NCBI RefSeq assembly: GCF_028596025.1
Contig: NZ_CP117167.1
Coordinates: forward strand, 186,001 to 250,000
DNA length: 64,000 nucleotides
Direction: 5' to 3'
Origin: Mucilaginibacter jinjuensis
GTDB taxonomy: Bacteria > Bacteroidota > Bacteroidia > Sphingobacteriales > Sphingobacteriaceae
The position numbers and the translations under genes are program-made. Under the pieces are notes generated by a model. It had not been told where the DNA came from, made no database searches, and saw nothing but the letters and a program-made list of their open reading frames with translations. Positions 53,119 through 61,832 of this stretch are shown here, one piece after another; within the stretch, counting starts at the first letter, position 1, and each line of letters begins with the position of its first letter.

Positions 53119-53790
53119 ATGGAACACTTACCGCTTTACGTTTACGTAGTATTTATAGCCACAACGCTTCTTGGTCTTGGCGTGCTTTACAAGGCCATCA
53201 ATTATTCGAAAGCCATCATTGCCGTATTAATTTGGCTGGCGCTTCAGGCCGTGCTTAGTTTAACAGGCTTTTATACCAACACCAGCACATTGCCGCCGAG
53301 GTTTGGTTTACTACTCATTCCACCGGTTATATTTATTATCATAATGTTCCTTACTAAAAGAGGCAGGACGGCTATAGACACCTTCGATGTAAAAACCCTA
53401 ATCCTATTACACATTGTACGGATCCCGGTTGAGCTTACTCTATACTGGCTGTTTGGGCACAAGGCCGTACCTGGTATCATGACTTTTGAAGGCCGCAACT
53501 TCGATATCCTCTGCGGTTTAACGGCGCCAGTTATTTATTACTTCGGTTATGTTAAAAATGTATTCGGTAAAAAAGTACTGATCGCGTGGAACATTATCTG
53601 TTTACTACTATTGGCCAATATTGCGGTTACAGCCGTTTTATCTGCACCATACCCGTCTCAAAAGTTTGGGTTCGAGCAACCTAATATTGCATTGTTCTAT
53701 TTCCCATTTGTGTGGCTGCCATGTTTTCTGGTACCGGGTGTGTTGTTTGCGCATTTGGTGACTTTAAGGCGATTGATCATTTCGAAATAA
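53119..53790 (+). CDS. Multi-TM membrane protein of unknown function
   Basis: 223 aa, about seven hydrophobic helices (6-24, 32-50, 62-80, 92-112, 125-145, 152-172, 185-215). FGLLLIPPVIFIIIMF and VPGIMTFEGRNFDI are notable but match no family I recognise. It lies between a Crp/Fnr gene and the TruA-like gene, 13 bp before the latter's start. Confidence 0.6.
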   Translation: MEHLPLYVYVVFIATTLLGLGVLYKAINYSKAIIAVLIWLALQAVLSLTGFYTNTSTLPPRFGLLLIPPVIFIIIMFLTKRGRTAIDTFDVKTLILLHIVRIPVELTLYWLFGHKAVPGIMTFEGRNFDILCGLTAPVIYYFGYVKNVFGKKVLIAWNIICLLLLANIAVTAVLSAPYPSQKFGFEQPNIALFYFPFVWLPCFLVPGVLFAHLVTLRRLIISK

Positions 53791-53803
53791 TTAATCCCTA
53801 CTT

Positions 53804-54637
53804 TTGGGATGCATCAACAGCTCATCAAAATTGCGTTACTTCTTTCATGCAGGATATCTCGGCACACATTATAAAGGATGGCAAAAACATCCCGACGGCA
53901 TAAGCGTACAGCAAGTTATAGAAAATTGCCTGAGCCAGATATTTAAGAAAACCGTGTGGATTGTAGGCTGCGGCCGTACCGACGCTTATGTGCATGCCAG
54001 CCAGTATTTCTTCCATTTAGATACCTCGATAACCTGGGATTTTGATCTGCTGTTTCGCCTCAACCATGTTTTACCCGATGATATTGCAGTGTTTGATGTT
54101 ATACCGATGGAGGATAATGCCCATGCCCGGTTTGATGCTACACAACGCTCATACGACTATTTTATCCACACCTATAAAGATCCATTTCTGAGCAGTTGTA
54201 GTTCTTTATATCCTATCAAAGACTGGGCTATTGATGACATGAACCGCGCTGCAAAGCTCTTGCTGAAGTACAACGATTACTACGCCTTTTGCAAAACACC
54301 CGACAATAATACCCACACCATTTGCGAAGTGAGCGAAGCACAGGTGTACATTAACCAAACGGGAAACAGGCTTCGGTTTCATATTTCGGCTAATCGTTTT
54401 TTGGGTAAAATGGTGCGGATACTTACCGGTAAGCTCATTGAAATTGGCACAGGTAGTTTAAGCGTCGATGAGTTTGAGGCGCACCTTATTAACCCGCAGT
54501 TGCCCCAGGCTATTAAACCGGCATATCCGCAAGGCCTGTACCTCAGCAAAATCACTTATCCCTATCTTAACCTGGAACCCCAAAGCAAATTCAGCCAAAT
54601 ACTGGCCGGGACTGACGATGCCTGGAAAACGCTTTAA
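53804..54637 (+). CDS. truA: tRNA pseudouridine synthase A-like (TruA)
   Basis: 277 aa, starting with TTG (53804 or 53831); no in-frame ATG precedes the conserved RYFFHAGYLGT. The catalytic Asp is D60 in GCGRTDAYVHA. In canonical TruA the residue after DA is Gly; Tyr here suggests the Bacteroidota TruA-like branch or altered specificity. AFCKTPDNNTHT and RFLGKMVRILTGKLIEIGTG fit the family. Canonical role: pseudouridine at tRNA positions 38-40. A second truA elsewhere in the genome is possible. Confidence 0.8.
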   Translation: MGCINSSSKLRYFFHAGYLGTHYKGWQKHPDGISVQQVIENCLSQIFKKTVWIVGCGRTDAYVHASQYFFHLDTSITWDFDLLFRLNHVLPDDIAVFDVIPMEDNAHARFDATQRSYDYFIHTYKDPFLSSCSSLYPIKDWAIDDMNRAAKLLLKYNDYYAFCKTPDNNTHTICEVSEAQVYINQTGNRLRFHISANRFLGKMVRILTGKLIEIGTGSLSVDEFEAHLINPQLPQAIKPAYPQGLYLSKITYPYLNLEPQSKFSQILAGTDDAWKTL

Positions 54638-54640
54638 GAA

Positions 54641-55612
54641 TTACAGTTTAACCGTAATATCGTAACTGTAGGCGTTGGAGGTAAGGTTTGGCTTTTCATT
54701 ATAGATGTTGTAAAGCATATACTTTTTGTCTTTATCAATACCCGGCATAATGCGGCCAATTACCTTTTTAACCTCATTGTTTTCCTTTTTAAGCGCCGCG
54801 GTATCTTTCATATCAATGAGTGATAAATAACAAACCGCAGGGTATGTACCGCCCTTTGCATCCTGGTTGTCAACCCTGAAAATTTGTGGTCTGGTTGATA
54901 CACCTGTTATAACAAGCGGGTAAGTGTATCGCTTATTGAGTTCTATAACCAGGTTTTGGTAAAAGATATGCATGTTTCTATCAAACAAAGGGTTCAATTC
55001 TTCGCTTGGGTCGCCGCAGTTGTGGGCCATGGCCATATCGTTTGCAGAATTAATAAGATAACCTTTAGCGTACTGGGCGCGGGCCTCCTGGTATAACTCC
55101 GCTGTATTTTTTCCGTTCTCGCTGTATTTTGCTATTTCCAGTTTATCAACCTTCCAGCCGTAATCAAACTTGCCGTACACAATGGTGATCATGTATTTAT
55201 TTTCGGGCTCTTTAGGCAGTAAAAAAGCGATATACATTTCTTTGGCTACCGCGCTGTAGTTAATATCAAGACTATCAGTATTGGGCGATTTAAATGTATT
55301 GTCTTTAACATCATTAACCATGTAATACTCATTAAACAGGCTATAAGTCCCCTCTTTCATGTGGTTACCAATAAGCTCAACAGGCCTTTTGTAGTTACTT
55401 TCTAACAAAGTTCTCGACAGCATACTTTCTATCGAACTATTGTCGACTGCTTTTATATTCTTAAGTAACTGGTCATTCAACTCATGAAATTTTTCGCGTT
55501 TGCCGGCTTCTATTTTATCATTTTTCCAGATGCCCGGTTTTGATGGCGCCAGGTTGCAACTCTGCAAAACAAAAACTAACAACAGTAAACTAAGTGGCTT
55601 TAATAATTTCAT
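54641..55612 (-). CDS. Lipoprotein of unknown function
   Basis: 323 aa. Lipoprotein signal LLLVFVLQSC with Cys at residue 19. The rest is a single region without recognised domain, having a middle like SnoaL/DUF-type folds (KMYIAFLLPKEPENKYMITIVYGKF). Convergent with the truA-like gene (4 nt between stops) and co-oriented with pgpA. Confidence 0.55.
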   Translation of the reverse strand: MKLLKPLSLLLLVFVLQSCNLAPSKPGIWKNDKIEAGKREKFHELNDQLLKNIKAVDNSSIESMLSRTLLESNYKRPVELIGNHMKEGTYSLFNEYYMVNDVKDNTFKSPNTDSLDINYSAVAKEMYIAFLLPKEPENKYMITIVYGKFDYGWKVDKLEIAKYSENGKNTAELYQEARAQYAKGYLINSANDMAMAHNCGDPSEELNPLFDRNMHIFYQNLVIELNKRYTYPLVITGVSTRPQIFRVDNQDAKGGTYPAVCYLSLIDMKDTAALKKENNEVKKVIGRIMPGIDKDKKYMLYNIYNEKPNLTSNAYSYDITVKL

Positions 55613-55661
55613 TATGTTATGAAGGATAGGGGTAAATGATTATTTGATTGAATACTGGTAT

Positions 55662-56111
55662 TTAAAACTTAACAAACAGAATAAGAATGTGCAGCACAAT
55701 ATTGCCATAAATACCGGCGGCCACATCATCGAGCATTACGCCGGTCCCGCCTGGCAGGGCTTCGAGCCTGCGGATATAGAGTGGTTTCAAAATATCAAAA
55801 AAGCGGAATAGCACAAAGCCGATGAGCAGGATGTAAACATTAACCGGCAGAAACAGGATGGTTACCATCATGCCTGAAACCTCATCAATCACCACGCGCG
55901 AGCTGTCTTTCCCCCAAAAGGGTTCTACCTTATCGCCTACATAAATGCCCAATAAGGTTATCAGTATGGTTAAACCCAAAAACAACCAGGCATTTTGCCC
56001 GTAAGGTATTTGCCAAAGCAAATAAACCAGCCCGCAGGTAACTGCTGCTGCTATAGTACCACCGCCTTTGATGTAGCCAATGCCACCCCACGAGGCAATT
56101 AATTTATTCAT
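55662..56111 (-). CDS. pgpA: Phosphatidylglycerophosphatase A
   Basis: 149 aa, four helices. WGGIGYIKGGGTIAA, VIDEVSGMMV (75-83), FRFFDILKP and PGGTGVMLDDVAAGIYGN (the conserved end) are diagnostic. It removes phosphate from phosphatidylglycerol phosphate, a step toward phosphatidylglycerol and cardiolipin, in the inner membrane. Normal length. Confidence 0.92.
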   Translation of the reverse strand: MNKLIASWGGIGYIKGGGTIAAAVTCGLVYLLWQIPYGQNAWLFLGLTILITLLGIYVGDKVEPFWGKDSSRVVIDEVSGMMVTILFLPVNVYILLIGFVLFRFFDILKPLYIRRLEALPGGTGVMLDDVAAGIYGNIVLHILILFVKF

Positions 56112-56309
56112 GATGTAAATATAGAATTTTGTTCGGTCAACTTTTATTCAACATTTTGGGGATATTGAAGGGAAAACCAATAGTAAAAATACACATCACT
56201 GTCACTTCTCAAATAACTATTTGCTAAAACCTAAATAGGTTTATTAGCTTGCATAACAGAACAAAATGGTTTAAAAACCATTATCTACTTTACTTATATT
56301 TTTAAGGCA

Positions 56310-57269
56310 ATGAAACAAACAAGCTTGGCCATAGGGGTTGATGTTGGTGGCACCAATACCAAATACGGCGTAGTAAACCATCGTGGCGAAATACTGGAAG
56401 AAGGTGCAATGGCGACAACGCTTTTCGATACTATAGAAGACTTTGTGAATGGTTTGTATGACCGCCTGTTACCCATGATTACCAAGCATAGCAAAGATGG
56501 TAACATTAAGGGCATTGGTGTAGGCGCGCCAAACGGCAATCACTTTACAGGCTGTATAGAAAATGCCCCCAACCTGCACTGGAAAGGTGTTGTACCTATA
56601 GCCAAGTTAATTTCAGATAAGTTTAAACTGCCCTGCGTGTTAAATAACGATGCCAAGGCTGCTGCCCTGGGCGAACTCAACTTCGGCGCGGCCAAGGGTA
56701 TGAAAGATTTTATTATGATTACCCTGGGCACCGGCGTAGGCAGCGGTATTGTGGTTAACGGCGGGTTATTATATGGCGATAAGGGCAATGCCGGCGAACT
56801 GGGGCACACCGTGATCCGTCCGGGTGGGCGTTTGCATTGGTCTACCGGGTTAAAGGGTACTTTAGAATCTTATTGCTCGGCTACCGGTATAGCCATCACT
56901 GCAGTAGAAATGAAGAAAGATGCCAAAGAAGATACCCTGCTTAAAAACTACGCCGATAAGGACATTACCTCTAAAATAGTATACGAGTGCGCTACCAAAG
57001 GCGATGCACTCGCTAAAAAGGTATACGAATTTACCGGACAAATTTTGGGCGAAGCCTTATCCAACTTCGTGATGTTTTCATCGCCCGAGGCCATCGTGTT
57101 ATTTGGCGGTGTAATACAAGCCGGCGACCTGCTAATGGAACCGACCAAGAAAGCAATGGAAGAACACTTGCTGGTTACTTTTAAAGACCAGGTACAACTA
57201 TTGTTTAGCGAGTTACGCTTTGCAGATGCCGCGATACTGGGTGCGAGTACTTTGGTTTGGGGAGAGTGA
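56310..57269 (+). CDS. ROK-family sugar kinase (glucokinase-like)
   Basis: 319 aa. IGVDVGGTNTKYGVV (phosphate loop), GVGAPN, LNNDAKAAALGE and GTGVGSGI are typical. The ROK zinc motif (GxCGCxGCxE) reads RLHWSTGLKGTLESY: the cysteines are gone though the preceding GELGH is intact. Such zinc-free forms exist in Bacteroidota, so activity is likely. Substrate probably glucose or N-acetylhexosamine. Confidence 0.85.
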   Translation: MKQTSLAIGVDVGGTNTKYGVVNHRGEILEEGAMATTLFDTIEDFVNGLYDRLLPMITKHSKDGNIKGIGVGAPNGNHFTGCIENAPNLHWKGVVPIAKLISDKFKLPCVLNNDAKAAALGELNFGAAKGMKDFIMITLGTGVGSGIVVNGGLLYGDKGNAGELGHTVIRPGGRLHWSTGLKGTLESYCSATGIAITAVEMKKDAKEDTLLKNYADKDITSKIVYECATKGDALAKKVYEFTGQILGEALSNFVMFSSPEAIVLFGGVIQAGDLLMEPTKKAMEEHLLVTFKDQVQLLFSELRFADAAILGASTLVWGE

Positions 57270-57279
57270 TTTAATAAGT

Positions 57280-57316
57280 GGGGTGTCATGCTTCGAGTGC
57301 CTCAGCATGACACCCC
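57280..57316. terminator. Hairpin after the ROK gene, part of the GTCATGC repeat family
   Basis: GGGGTGTCATGC / GCATGACACCCC, a perfect 12-bp stem with a 13-nt loop, then TATTT. It can terminate the ROK transcript; its ends (GTCATGC) match the 33.5 and 61.8 kb repeat elements. Confidence 0.6.
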
Positions 57317-57389
57317 TATTTAATCTACCGTAGGCTTTATTTATGCTGCATATTTTGTAGGTTAGCATTACCTTATAACCTACTAACTT

Positions 57390-58352
57390 ATGGACAATAG
57401 CTTTTTAAAAGATCGCGCCGTAATTCTTTTAAATGAAACAGCCCCTGGCATTGTGTACACCGCCACTCAGGAACTGGCCGCCTGGTTTGAGGGCATTACC
57501 GGTATTGGCGATGCGGATATCAGCACCGGCAAAAATATTATGCTGCCATCGGGCAAGGCTATAGCACCGGGCAAGGCCGCTTATTGCCTCAAAGAGTTTA
57601 TGCGCACCCAGGTGTTTTTACAAGGCATATTTGAGGCTATTAATGATTTATTGCTGCAAAAAGCATCTGTACATATCGTATATGCCGGTACCGGCCCTTA
57701 TGGTACTTTAATTACCCCCTTACTTACTTTGTTTAGTCCACAACAGGTAAGGCTTACTTTAATAGAGATTAACCCCATCTCGCTAGAAGCCCTTGAAAAA
57801 GTATATGCGCATTTACAATTAAGCGAATTTGTAGATGAATACCTGCTTACCGATGCTGCTACCTATCAGTTACCACCCGATAAAACTGCTGATATTATTA
57901 TTTCTGAAACCATGCTGGCCGCGCTGAAAAATGAACCACAGGTTGCCATTATGCAAAACCTTATTCCGCAACTTAAGCCAGGTGGTGTGTTTATTCCGCA
58001 GCAAATTACGGTGGCAGCGCAGCTTGTTAATTTTGGTAAAGAAACGGCATATATGATGGGTGAAGCAGATGATCCCCAACGGATATTTTTAAAGGAGATC
58101 TACACCGTTTCTCAAACATCATTACCGGGCGAGGTAGAAACAATTGTCGATATTCCAGATGGTATAAGCAATAATGCAGTTGCTTTATTTACTGATATTT
58201 ACGTATACAAAAACCACTTGTTAACTGTAAATAATTGCAGCCTTAATATGCCGGTACGGGTAACTAAAATTGATCCGCCAGGCTCAGTCAATCAAATTAC
58301 CTTTAAATATATGATGGGCGAAAAACCGGGGTTTCAGTTCACGCTCAATTAG
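57390..58352 (+). CDS. PRMT-like SAM-dependent methyltransferase
   Basis: 320 aa. Motif I VYAGTGPYG (98-105), an acidic end of strand 2 (E126 in LIEINP), and a loop ISETMLAALKNEP with E173 and E182 nine residues apart, the spacing of the double-E loop of protein arginine methyltransferases. KPGGVFIPQQITVAA matches the following strand. The N-terminal YFxxY helix and the THW loop are not seen, so a different acceptor is possible. It precedes the ferritin-like gene by 74 bp. Confidence 0.6.
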   Translation: MDNSFLKDRAVILLNETAPGIVYTATQELAAWFEGITGIGDADISTGKNIMLPSGKAIAPGKAAYCLKEFMRTQVFLQGIFEAINDLLLQKASVHIVYAGTGPYGTLITPLLTLFSPQQVRLTLIEINPISLEALEKVYAHLQLSEFVDEYLLTDAATYQLPPDKTADIIISETMLAALKNEPQVAIMQNLIPQLKPGGVFIPQQITVAAQLVNFGKETAYMMGEADDPQRIFLKEIYTVSQTSLPGEVETIVDIPDGISNNAVALFTDIYVYKNHLLTVNNCSLNMPVRVTKIDPPGSVNQITFKYMMGEKPGFQFTLN

Positions 58353-58425
58353 TAAACAAGTTCATTTTATTTTCATTCACCAAACAAAACGGCATCATCT
58401 GGCTTTATCAAAATAAAAAAAGATT

Positions 58426-58740
58426 ATGTCGTTTGATCAATACCACGAACCACCAGAAGAGCTATCACAAGAAACCCGCACCTTTGCCCGTATGATAACC
58501 TCGCTTTGTGAAGAAGCCGAAGCTATTAGCTGGTACGAACAGCGCATTGCTGTTGAAAAAGATAAAGATGCTAAAGCCATTATGCAAAATGCCCAGCACG
58601 AAGAGTTTAAGCACTTCGGTATGGACCTTGAATTTCTGCTGCGCAAGAAAGACGTTTGGCGCACCACGCTAAAAGCCATCCTGTTCCAGCAAGGTGACAT
58701 TGTAGAGTTGGGCGAAAAAGGCGAAGAAGCTTCAGAATAA
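58426..58740 (+). CDS. Encapsulated-ferritin-like (EncFtn) protein
   Basis: 104 aa. YHEPPEELSQETRTFARM and the two ferroxidase helices match EncFtn. With an offset of two from the R. rubrum numbering, E30, E60 and H63 correspond to the E32/E62/H65 iron site, and E29, E32 and W36 to the entry site. D37 of the reference is Ser35 here. EncFtn oxidises Fe(II) inside encapsulin shells. No LTxGxL-type targeting peptide is seen at the C-terminus and no encapsulin gene is in this window. Confidence 0.78.
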   Translation: MSFDQYHEPPEELSQETRTFARMITSLCEEAEAISWYEQRIAVEKDKDAKAIMQNAQHEEFKHFGMDLEFLLRKKDVWRTTLKAILFQQGDIVELGEKGEEASE

Positions 58741-58852
58741 ATTAAAGTAGCGCTGCATATTTATAGCATAACGTTTTACAATAATTGCGATCAGCTAACA
58801 ATTGGCTGATGGTAATAGTTGATCTTTGCGCTCAATTTGATTGCATCGATAC

Positions 58853-60079
58853 ATGACTAAGCAGCGCTACTTTTTCCTGATACTCATACTGGGTACCCTG
58901 GCTACTTTAGGCCCATTTTCTATAGATATGTACCTGCCGGGTTTCCAGGCAATTGCCAAATACCTGCATACCACCACGGCGCAGGTATCGCTTTCGCTTT
59001 CCAGTTTTTTTATTGGCATCTCGGCTGGTCAACTAATATACGGCCCACTACTGGATCGTTTCGGCCGCAAAAAACCATTATACGTTGGTTTGGTGATCTA
59101 CATTGTTGCCTCAGTTGGCTGTTTGCTGGTGCATACTATCGAAGCCTTAATTATCCTTCGTTTTGTACAAGCCATAGGCAGTTGTGCAGCTGCCGTAGCA
59201 TCAGTAGCGATGGTACGCGACTTGTTTCCGGCAAAAGATAACGCCAAAGTATTTGCTTTGCTAATGTTGGTGATCTCGGCCTCGCCTATGCTGGCACCAA
59301 CTGCCGGAGGGTATGTAACTGCCGCTTTTGGCTGGCAATGGGTGTTTATTTTGCTGGCTGCTATCGCTGCGTTGATTTTAATCGCCGTAATTTTCAGTCT
59401 GCCTGAAAGCTATAAGCCCAATCCCGACTTTTCTCTGAAACCCGGCCCGATCATCAAAAGCTTTTTATCGGTTATTGTTGAACCGCAGTTTTACACTTAT
59501 GCCATTTCGGGAGCATTCGCATTCTCGGGGTTGTTCGCTTATGTATCAGGTTCGCCGTTAGTATTTATGGATGTGTTTAAAGTAAGCGGTACCATTTACG
59601 GCTGGATCTTCGCTTTACTATCCATCGGGCTTATCGGTTCAAGCCAGATCAGCAGTTTGCTATTGAAGAAATTTCAGAGCGAACAGGTTGTTCCTTTTGC
59701 CATTGTTGCCGAAGTAATTGTAGCCCTGGCATTTTACGCCGGTGCAAGCCTGGGTTGGTACAATATGTACGGCACCATTGTAATGATCTTTTTATTTTTG
59801 TGCTGTGTGGGCCTTACCAACCCCAATACATCGGCCTTATCTATCGCACCGTTTTCACACAATGCGGGTACGGCTTCATCGTTAATGGGCGCACTGCAAT
59901 TGGGTATTGGCGCGCTGGCATCATTTGGTATCAGCTTATTTAATACACATTCGGCTATGCCAATGGCAGCTATCATGGCTATCACATCTATCATTGCCAT
60001 GCTGGTATTATTTATTGGCCGAAGAAATATTAAGCACCATTTTAAACCCGATGCTAACGAGGTAATGGTGGCGCATTAA
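58853..60079 (+). CDS. Bcr/CflA-family MFS drug efflux transporter
   Basis: 408 aa from the ATG at 58853 (a TTG lies 12 nt upstream in frame). Twelve helices; LGTLATLGPFSIDMYLPGFQAI and GPLLDRFGRKKPLYVGL are the family signatures, RFVQAIGSCAAAVASVAMVRDLF the motif in helix 4. It exports drugs such as bicyclomycin in characterised members; the natural substrate here is unknown. Confidence 0.88.
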   Translation: MTKQRYFFLILILGTLATLGPFSIDMYLPGFQAIAKYLHTTTAQVSLSLSSFFIGISAGQLIYGPLLDRFGRKKPLYVGLVIYIVASVGCLLVHTIEALIILRFVQAIGSCAAAVASVAMVRDLFPAKDNAKVFALLMLVISASPMLAPTAGGYVTAAFGWQWVFILLAAIAALILIAVIFSLPESYKPNPDFSLKPGPIIKSFLSVIVEPQFYTYAISGAFAFSGLFAYVSGSPLVFMDVFKVSGTIYGWIFALLSIGLIGSSQISSLLLKKFQSEQVVPFAIVAEVIVALAFYAGASLGWYNMYGTIVMIFLFLCCVGLTNPNTSALSIAPFSHNAGTASSLMGALQLGIGALASFGISLFNTHSAMPMAAIMAITSIIAMLVLFIGRRNIKHHFKPDANEVMVAH

Positions 60080-60184
60080 GCGATGATGAAATTAATATCG
60101 AACACAGAGTACACAATATTGAATAATGAAGGAAAAACTTCGATATTGGACATTCAAAGTTCATTATTCGATATTATTCAATCT

Positions 60185-60646
60185 TTACTTCAAGGCATCA
60201 AAACCATATTTGGCATCGCTCCAAAATTCATCTAAGGCAATCATCCGGGGTTTAAAAAAGGAGATCAGCTGTGGCCAGTCGTTATTGTTGAATACGTTAA
60301 CCGGGCTTATCTCTTTATAAATGCGGCTGATGGTTTTGCCGTAATCGTCGGTGGTGTGCAGCTGCCAGTCCCACTCCTCGCCAAGCGCACTGTGCAAGAT
60401 ATTTTTATACTCTTTAAACTGCTCAAAAAACAGTTCCTGGATTCCGGCATCGGGGTGCGCTATCTCGATAGCGATCCTTGCGGTACGGTTATCGGCATGC
60501 ATCCTGAAATATAAATGCTTAATGCCGGTTTTATAGTTCACCCAGTTAACCCGCAAGCCTTCGGCCGAAAGTTGTGGTGATATATACTGCCCAAAGGCCG
60601 TCCAAAATGCCTGCTTAAGTTGTGATGCCTGATCTTTAGAATACAT
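60185..60646 (-). CDS. DUF4268 domain protein
   Basis: 153 aa. FWTAFGQYISPQLSAEGLRVNWVNYKTGIKH and IEIAHPDAGIQELFFEQF match DUF4268, a PD-(D/E)XK-like fold of uncertain function common in Bacteroidota. The acidic EIAHPD region might form an active site, but catalytic residues are not clear. Convergent with the Bcr/CflA gene. Confidence 0.7.
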   Translation of the reverse strand: MYSKDQASQLKQAFWTAFGQYISPQLSAEGLRVNWVNYKTGIKHLYFRMHADNRTARIAIEIAHPDAGIQELFFEQFKEYKNILHSALGEEWDWQLHTTDDYGKTISRIYKEISPVNVFNNNDWPQLISFFKPRMIALDEFWSDAKYGFDALK

Positions 60647-60782
60647 GTAATCACAAAAGTCTGTAATTATTTTTCATCTGCCTAATTGCGTTTAAATCAC
60701 TCCTGATAACGAAAATTACTCAAAACATAAACAATAGTTTAATTAATGTAAAAAAATTAATGTGTAGTTAATGTTTTTCATT

Positions 60783-60790
60783 TAAATTTG
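60783..60790 (+). promoter_or_regulatory. -7 box upstream of the frameshifted secreted-protein gene
   Basis: TAAATTTG matches TAnnTTTG exactly, 21 nt before the ATG. No clear -33 TTTG at the right distance. Confidence 0.4.
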
Positions 60791-60811
60791 ATTTACATCT
60801 AAACGCTTTTT

Positions 60812-61638
60812 ATGAAGAAACAAAACTTATTACTTGGTTTAATAATAACCGCAAGCACCTGCTTTACACTAAACGCCAATGCCCAATTAGGTGGGTTATG
60901 GCAAAAAGCTAAAGACAAGGCTACGCAAAAAGCCAGCGAAACCTTAGACAAAACAACTGATAAACCCAGCGATGCCAGCAGCTCCGGAACCTCTGCACAT
61001 AAAAGCTCAAGAGCAGTAATCAACTCTGCCTTTGACTTTGTACCCGGCGATTCTGTAATTTATTATGAAGATTTTGCAAAATACCAGGTTGGTACATCAC
61101 CGGCATCATTTAAAACAAATGGTGCGGGTTCCATTGTAACAGTTAACGGCGAAAACGGTAAATGGATGGCCTTGCAGGATAATGCCACTTATAAATTTAG
61201 CCGCCAATTATTTTACCCAAAACACTTTAGCATGGAGTTTGACCTGTTGGCTTCGGCAGACCAATCCGGGATATTTACCCGGTATGCTTTGGTTTTGCTG
61301 TAGATAATAGCGTGCGCGATTATATACAGACAGAAGGTGCATACGTAAATTTGCTTTACTACAACACCAACCAGGTAAACATAGGTAGTAGCAAAACCAA
61401 TAAAGATATAAACGGAACTTTTGACCTTGGTACGGACGAAAACCGCCCAATGCACGTATCTATTCTGGTAGATGGCGACAGGGTGGTTGTTTACCTGGAT
61501 AAAACCAAGCTGGCCGATACCATTTTATTTATGCCTACCGATGCCAAAAACTTTTACATCAGCGGGCCTATGAAGTATCAGAATGGGGCTAAGGTGCTCA
61601 TCAGTAATTTAAAGATAGCCAAGTTTAAAAACAGTTAG
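60812..61638 (+). pseudogene. Secreted protein broken by a frameshift (or sequencing error)
   Basis: Two open reading frames in sequence. Part 1 (60812-61303) has a signal peptide (LNANAQ), a charged linker and FVPGDSVIYYEDFAKYQVG...FSMEFDLLASADQ. Part 2, in frame -1, reads DIYPVCFGFAVDN and joins the MRDYIQTEGAYVNLLYYN reading that ends at 61638. The change point is 61263-61272 in TCCGGGAT: a fourth G would restore one 275-aa protein like the usual Bacteroidota family (jelly-roll beta domain). No slippery heptamer is present, so programmed frameshifting is unlikely. Confidence 0.65.
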
Positions 61639-61650
61639 TAGCACTGACAC

Positions 61651-61832
61651 CCTTTTGCCATTCTGAATGAAAGTTAAAAAATCTTCTTCGATGTGCTATA
61701 AGAACAAGCATGGCGAAGAAGATCCCTCGTACCTCGGAATGACAAAGGGGGATGTCATGTTGAGGCACTTGAAACATGTGGGTGGGCCCTCCACACCATC
61801 CTTCGAGTACCTCAGGATGACAAGCCTTTTAT
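61651..61832. repeat. Two adjacent intergenic inverted-repeat elements
   Basis: Element one has CCCTTTTGCCATTCTGA (left) and TCGGAATGACAAAGGG (right) with internal AATCTTCTTCG / CGAAGAAGAT. Element two, starting at 61752, has GATGTCATGTTGAGGCACTTG (left) and ACCTCAGGATGACAAG (right). Both belong to the family described in the findings. Nothing else in this gap before the alkB stop. Confidence 0.65.

Noticed and set aside
60080..60184. Inverted words ATTGAATAATGAA / TTCATTATTC before DUF4268
   Set aside because: Imperfect and AT-rich; could be chance or a weak terminator for the convergent genes.
61263..61275. Programmed -1 frameshift
   Set aside because: TCCGGGAT is not a slippery heptamer and no downstream stimulatory structure is evident; a single-base loss in a G run is simpler.
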